Positions 57,512 to 64,000 of a stretch of 64,000 nt of DNA are shown one piece after another. Location: positions 464,564,001-464,628,000 of the forward strand of contig CM028136.1 of the NCBI GenBank assembly GCA_016271365.2, read 5' to 3'. A model generated the notes under the pieces. The model saw nothing but the letters and a program-made list of their open reading frames with translations, made no database searches and had not been told where the DNA came from. The position numbers were made by a program, and so were the translations under genes. This DNA is from Neoceratodus forsteri. Taxonomy: Eukaryota > Chordata > Ceratodontiformes > Ceratodontidae. Position 1 is the first letter of the stretch. Each line of letters starts with the position of its first letter.

Positions 57512-58600
57512 CTGTATGGAAACTGGTTAAGGGACAGAAAACAGAGGGTCTTGGGAAATGGAACCCAATCAGAGGAAAGGGAAGTGACCAGTGGGGCACC
57601 TCAAGGGTCAGTTCTGGGGCCAGCCTCTTGAATGTCTTCATCAGTGACATTGCAGATGGGTTAGAGGGAAAGGTTGCCTGTTTGCAGATGACACCAAGAT
57701 CTGCAACAGGGTGGATACCCCAGAGGGGGTGGAAAGGATGAGAAAGGACCTGGAACGGTTGGAGAGATGGTCAGAGGTGTGGCAAATAAGGTTTAATGCA
57801 AATAAGTGCAAAATCATGCGCGTGGAGAGTAGGAAGCCTTGAGCAAGCTACAGGTTGGGAGGAGAGCTGTTGGCAGTTATTAAGGAGGAGAGGGACTCGG
57901 GGGGTCATAATCACAGATGACCTGAAGGCTACAAGACAGATGGCCAAGGTGGTAGGGAAGGCCTCTGGGATGTTGGGGTGCATTGGAATAGGAATCACAA
58001 GCCAAAGGAGGGAGGTAATTGTTCCACTGTGAGGCCTCACCTTGAGTATTGTGTCCAGTTCTGGAGGCCACATCTTTGTAAGGACAGTGACAAAATAGAG
58101 ACTGTGCAGAGGACAGTGACCAAAATGGTGAAGGGTTCACATCACAAGCCTTGTGAGCAAAGAGTCAGATACCTCAATTTGTACATGCCGGAGCAAAGGA
58201 GGGAGAGAGCTGACATGATAGAAATGTTCAAATACCTCAAGGGCATGAACAAGATGAAAGGGGACAACATATTCCAGTTAAAAAGTAGTGCCAGAACTAA
58301 AGGACGTGACATGAAACTGATGGTTGGTGGCAAAAGGGGAAATGTCAGGAAATTATTTTTTACAGGGAGGGTGGTGGCTGCATGGAATAGCCTGCCCCAG
58401 AAAGTGGTGACCACCTGTACAGTGACAGGCTTCAAACATGCATGAGGCAGGTATAAAGGAATATTAGAAATAGGAAGAAAAAGATAAAGCCAGTGACCAG
58501 ATAGGGTCACAGGCTGCTTCATCAGGTAGCATAAACAGGCAGACTGGATGGGCCTGGCAGTCCTTATCTGCTGGCAGTATTTATGTGTCTATGTACCTAT
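57512..58600 (+). mobile_element. 5'-truncated CR1 fragment (copy 6) in SINE-A
   Basis: Begins in the RT with NWLRDRKQRV-like sequence and SGAPQGSVLGPAS, then [25 protein letters not shown] (frame shifted), HLEYCVQFWRPHLCKDSDKI, PEQRRERADMIEMFKYLKGM and TRVVAAWNSLPQKVV-like blocks. It ends with GTCCTTATCTGCTGGCAGTA and TGTGTCTATGTACCTATG at 58560-58600. SINE-A body sequence lies on both sides (CATCCAAAA before, GAAAGACGGC after). Several frame changes. Confidence 0.83.
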
Positions 58601-58750
58601 GAAAGACGGCACATCAGAAGCACAGCCCCCCATGATGCACTACAGTGTCAGTACTGGAATTTATCCTAAGTTCCCAGTGCGAGGCTAGAACCTACAATCT
58701 TCTGGCCTCAGAGGCTAGTGTGCTACCTGCAGAGCCACTGACACTACAAT

Positions 58751-59252
58751 AATTCTGTAATAAAGAATTCAAGGGCCAAGTCAATGTTAGGTCATGCATC
58801 CATCAGGAATATTACTGCTGGATCACAAGGACACTAGCAGTACATTTTGTAGTTGACTTTTTTCAACATATCCCTTTCTGTACATTTTTACTCCAGGGAG
58901 ATACATGTAGTAATTTCTGTAGGCCCTCCTTCCCCTGCTGTCTGTGCCATCTTTGGGCTGTGAGGGTCTTTCACAGTTTTTAATGCTTATGGCTGCAGTG
59001 GGTGGAGCCCTGTAGACATCTTTCAATCAAAAAAGGACTCACACTCTGAACAAACAACAGTTTAGGAGTTACATCACAATCGTTTCCATGGTCTGTGAAG
59101 CATTCCACTGTGTCAATGCAGTCTTCTGATAGGCACTATTTTGCTGTCATCCTGAGGTCCCGTTTGTGCTGTTTCCTCACCACCACTTTGGCTTGAGTCC
59201 TTCCTAGTGTTTCAGCCTCCATCTGGCCCCACATAATGTTTCTCCTTGCAAA
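58751..59252. other. Non-coding, nothing recognised
   Basis: About 0.5 kb between the SINE-A head and a large palindrome. Only short chance open frames. Confidence 0.5.
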
Positions 59253-59812
59253 GAGGGGCCAGAGGAGCAGAGATGTGGAACCACTTGCAGTTGTACCAAG
59301 AACGTGCAAGCTGGTGGTCTGTGCATGCGCATTGGTGAGCATCTGTTTTCTTGATGTAATAGTGGCATATCAGGAGCTCCCCATGTACTTCTGGATCCCA
59401 AAATCACTTATTTGGGGTCTGGAGACATGAGGGCTGTGGTGCAGAACCTGCAAAACTATTTGTTTAAGGAGTGCCAATGACCGCTCTGGAACTGAATATA
59501 TACATATATACATTTTGAGCTTCTCGTGAATATTAATGAGCCTGGCAGGGTTCATTAATATTCATGAGCAGATCATCACTATGTATATATTCAGCCAAAG
59601 AGTGGTCATTGGCACTCTTTAAACAAATAGTTTTGCAGCTTCTGCACTGCAGCCCTCACATCTTTGGACCCCAAATAAGTGATCCTGGGGTCTGGGAGCT
59701 GCTGTTGTGGCAAGAAAATGGGTGCATGCCAATGCACATGCACAGATTGCCAGCTCACACATTCTTAGTGTAGCTGCAAGCAGTTCTGTGTCTCTGCTCC
59801 TCCAGCCCCTCT
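59253..59812. repeat. 560 bp palindrome (foldback element)
   Basis: Arms of about 265-290 bp. The left arm begins GAGGGGCCAGAGGAGCAGAG and the right arm ends with its diverged reverse complement CTCTGCTCCTCCAGCCCCTC. Central parts match best: CTCGTGAATATTAATGAGCC at 59524-59543 against GGTTCATTAATATTCATGAG at 59549-59568, and AAACTATTTGTTTAAGGAGT against ACTCTTTAAACAAATAGTTT. The spacer is about 5 bp. No coding function; probably a foldback DNA transposon or a large MITE. Confidence 0.88.
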
Positions 59813-61009
59813 GCAGTGACCTCAGCTGCAGCTGTATCAGCTCTGACCAGAGTTTATTATATCAACTGTGACTGTGTCCTGGCTATATGGAGATCCTGCA
59901 CCAAGTAGGTGATTTTGTCACCTGCCAGAACCAACATTCTATTAAATGCCTGATCTCCTCTGGACTAGCTCTGCCTTTAGCCCACCCTCACCACCAACAT
60001 GTGGATAGTGGACGGAAGTTACTGCTTATCTGGGATATCTGAGTTCCTGATCCCACTATCACTAAATGACTGCATTTCGGATACTTAATTCAGATATTCT
60101 GCACTTTACATTTTACCAATGTATACCACATTATTTCAGTAAGAAGCAACCATAGTGGTGGTGACTACTGCCTTGTCGACGGTAGTCCAAAGTATAGTAT
60201 GGACATGATACTATCTATCTGACGTGTAATAAACTGTTCAGAAGAAACACAAAGAACATATCTATTTCTAACTCTTTAGAAATTCCAGCAAGTATCTGTA
60301 GTGTCAGTGACAGATGTTTGACACCCCTAGTGTAGAGGACCTAGCACTATATCCCCCTATCAGTGCCAAACAATTTGGGGTTGCCACTAATCCACATGAC
60401 TGGACTCAAAACACTAAATTGTTTCATTTGGTCCATATAATAAAACTACTGAAACACAGGAGAGCAAGGTATGCAAAATTAAAATATTTCAGTAGACAGG
60501 TAAATATTTAGAGTTTTATACATTCAAGTCCAGTGTTAACACAGCTTCAGCTTGCCATTGTCATCCCATTTGAGAAATGACCTATTGTTACAATAACTTC
60601 AGTATAGTCTCTTTCTTTCTCCATCACATAACACAGCACTACTACAGGCTACATTCCCATGTCTACCATGAACAAAACAGAATGTTTTCATTGAATTAAG
60701 TTCAAACTTAAGTCTTGATTAGAAATTAAATAATTAACTGTTGTTACTTTGACAATAGTCCCAAAGCCCCAGAAGTCAAAACTATGCAATGGTGATAAAT
60801 TATATGATCATGTGTCCATGTAACTAGCTAAGGAGTTACAGCACAGTTAACTATACAGTGCATGTAGTAATATTTAATTCTGAAAATAAACAATTACCTG
60901 TTGTCACTATGACCAGGGTCCCTTATCCCTGTAGTCAAAAGGCCAGATGTCACAACATTACATCCCCTATATGCCCTGCACAATGACTGTAAATAGTACA
61001 GAGAAGATA
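59813..61009. other. Non-coding, with diverged direct repeats
   Basis: No gene. AACTGTTGTTACTTTGACAA (about 60736) and ACCTGTTGTCACTATGACCA (about 60897), each followed by GTCCC and AGTCAAAA, are diverged direct repeats about 160 bp apart. The remainder is AT-rich with short chance frames. Confidence 0.5.
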
Positions 61010-62515
61010 CACTGTTCTCCATCCTCTGCTGATTGAACAGCTCCGATCTACTGGGCTCTCTCCTGACACTACAACTTGGTTCAATAGTTACTTGGAAAAT
61101 TGGTCACAAAGAGTAAAAATTGTGGGTATTCTCTCCAGCGCTAAACTAGTCCACTCTGGAGTCCTCCAGGGGTCTATACTGGGCCCTTTACTTTTCAGCC
61201 TTTTCCTGAACACCCTCCTGCAATTTGGCCCTGAACAGCTCATCCTATATGCTGATGATACAGTAATCTTCACCTCCCACAAGGACCCTGAACCCCTACA
61301 ACACAACCTGCAGCAAGGGTTCATCTCTATGGAAAACTGGTTTAGTAAGCATAAGCTGGTCCTAAACCATAAAAAAACAAGGCAATGCTCTTCAACAGCC
61401 CTCACAACAAGTATAGGCTACACTCCCTCTCCGTTACGACCAGCATTGGAAACACCCTTGAGCAGGTGTAGTCATTTAAACACATTGGGATATCTCTGGA
61501 CTCAAATCTATCCTATGGTGCCCACATTGACTGTGTTGCCAAAGCTGCAAATATGCGTTTAGGCCTACTGTACCGGCACAGACAACATCTTACATCAGAA
61601 GCTTTGAAGGTCGCTCTCCAGAGCTCCGTGGTCTCCATCATTGACTATGGCCTGATCATCTGTGGCTCTGCTTCAGCTACTGCTGTCAGATGAATATTGA
61701 CATCACTCAATAAGGCCTGTTGGCTCATCTCTGGTTCCCACCATCTAACACATACATGTGACCTTTATGCACAAACTGGATGACTTCAACTATCCAACCA
61801 CATTAAGCATCTAACCTGCACTATGGCAAAGAAAGTAACCATGGGCCTCGCACCCCCTGGAGTCCAAGCCTTACTGTGACCAAGCCTGAATCCTCACAAC
61901 ACCAGGGGATCTGAAACTCAGCTCCTCCAGGTTCCCTGCTTTCGCACCACCCAGGGCCAAAGATCTTTTGCTCATAGGGAGCCTAGCTGGCTGAATGGTC
62001 TCAGCCCTGGCATCTCCTCCACTCCCAAACTTGGCTCATTCAAATCCAGGCTCCACCTGTATCTCACTGCCTCTAGCTCCTGTGACTGCTACATATAGTC
62101 AGCCCTACCTACCATTCACCAAGTCTCTCCATGCTCCTCCTTCCTAGCTCTTATTATCCTGTTCTTCCCTTTTTGTCCCAATTCCCCCCCTTGCCATATC
62201 TCCCCTTCCCCTTCCGTCCACTAGCACTTCCTCATTTTATGATGACAATGCCACTGTCTGCTCCAACCTCTGTGAAGTTGACAATGCCTCTGTCTGCTCC
62301 TACCTCCTCTTGTGTACCCCCTTCACTTGAGTCCCTCTCTCCCACCTCTCCTCTTCAATCCTGTTTTCTACCCTGGTCTTCCTCTATGCTATCTCACTCA
62401 AGTACAACTAATTCTGACTACAGCATTGTTTTACTTCCATTTTTAACATTTTATGTCCTTATTTTCTGCATTGTACTGTAACTACAGCATTGTTTCACTT
62501 CCATTCTTAACATTA
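61010..62515 (+). mobile_element. Rex1/L2-like LINE 3' fragment (LINE-E)
   Basis: The RT remnant starts at about 61020 (LLIEQLRSTGLSPDTTTWFN) and continues at 61092-61562: WSQRVKIVGILSS, GVLQGSILGPLLFSLFLNTL and LILYADDTVIFTSH (YADD intact at 61248), LVLNHKKTRQCSS. Later frames give NKACWLISGSHHLTHTCDLY and TPKLGSFKSRLHLYL near 62050. The 3' UTR is C/T-rich and ends in the duplicated segment before the Tc1. Same family as 16607-17880. At least three frame changes. Confidence 0.75.
62418..62515. repeat. Two-copy tandem repeat, period about 63 bp
   Basis: ACTACAGCATTGTTTTACTT and, about 63 bp later, ACTACAGCATTGTTTCACTT, each followed by CCAT-T-TTAACATT. Lies at the 3' end of LINE-E, which could be a LINE end repeat. 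Confidence 0.82.
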
Positions 62516-62517
62516 TA

Positions 62518-63978
<1,461 letters not shown>

Positions 63979-64000
63979 ATTTCTGTGTGGAATAAGATAA

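Larger units (their letters stand above)
41889..58750 (-). mobile_element. SINE-A copy split into three parts by Tx1 and CR1
   Basis: Sense is on the minus strand. Head and body start: 58601-58750, with tRNA-like boxes near 58738-58684 (TGGCTCTGCAGGTAGC and GTAGGTTCTAGCC). Body: 57409-57511, reading GGATGAGATGTTAAACTGAG, GGTCCCATGGCACTTCTCAA and GAGTAAGGGAA. 3' part: 41889-42057, reading GAGTAGGGAAATTTTCCCGG and CACCAACAGCTTAATCTGG, with an AAATAAATAAAT tail. Joined, the parts form one ordinary-sized SINE of roughly 0.4 kb. Between them lie two Tx1 LINEs (42058-57408) and a CR1 (57512-58600). The body resembles one recurrent in fish, shark and amphibian SINEs. Confidence 0.78.

Noticed and set aside
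58684..58742. tRNA gene on the minus strand
   Set aside because: Boxes are present but the cloverleaf is poor and the sequence continues directly into the SINE-A body.

Overview
The window is repeat-rich vertebrate DNA. I see no host gene: no spliced exon set, no open frame outside transposable elements that I recognise, and no rRNA, tRNA or CRISPR locus. Almost everything I can interpret is decayed mobile DNA. Six kinds of LINE occur together (Tx1-clade, CR1, L1, L2, and a Rex1/L2-like group), with tRNA-derived SINEs, several small inverted-repeat DNA elements and one Tc1/mariner transposon. This mixture, the many CR1 copies and the deep nesting suggest a large-genome, non-mammalian, non-avian vertebrate such as an amphibian, lungfish or similar. 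The species cannot be read from the sequence.

Layout. 1-11803: Tx1-clade LINE on the minus strand (copy 1). It is split by a nearly full-length 4.5 kb CR1 (1913-6402) and by a 1.7 kb terminal-inverted-repeat element (6685-8414). Its 5' end lies inside a SINE whose 3' half is at 11804-11999. 12000-15270: mostly unassigned, with a hammerhead-like core near 14287. 15271-17880: truncated CR1 and truncated Rex1/L2-like LINE, both minus. 19551-19768: tRNA-derived SINE. 20129-27951: an L1 on the plus strand carrying a hAT-type MITE, a poly-A SINE and an element with a 150 bp perfect-looking hairpin. 29520-35700: Rex1/L2-like LINE (plus) split by an L2 LINE (31898-34491) and a CR1-like tail. 37441-41880: Rex1/L2-like LINE (minus) split by a CR1 and a TIR element. 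41889-58750: one SINE split by two head-to-tail Tx1 LINEs (copies 2 and 3) and a CR1, each Tx1 carrying further insertions. 59253-59812: a 560 bp palindrome. 61010-62515: LINE fragment. 62518 to near the window end: Tc1 transposon.

Main observation. The Tx1 elements occupy the same position of the same SINE body motif, in the same relative orientation, in two separate SINE copies (one at 11804, one at 42053/57421), and the second copy holds two Tx1 elements in tandem. The sequence AATT-CCC-T-ACTC flanks the insertions as a short target duplication. This looks like a site-specific Tx1 lineage that uses a conserved SINE domain as its landing site. Tx1-clade elements with specific targets are known, but I do not know of this target.

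All coding regions are pseudogenes with stops, frameshifts or insertions. The least damaged is the L2 element, with a 516-codon open stretch. Domain identities come from motifs read in the translations; clade names within the Rex1/L2 group are tentative.
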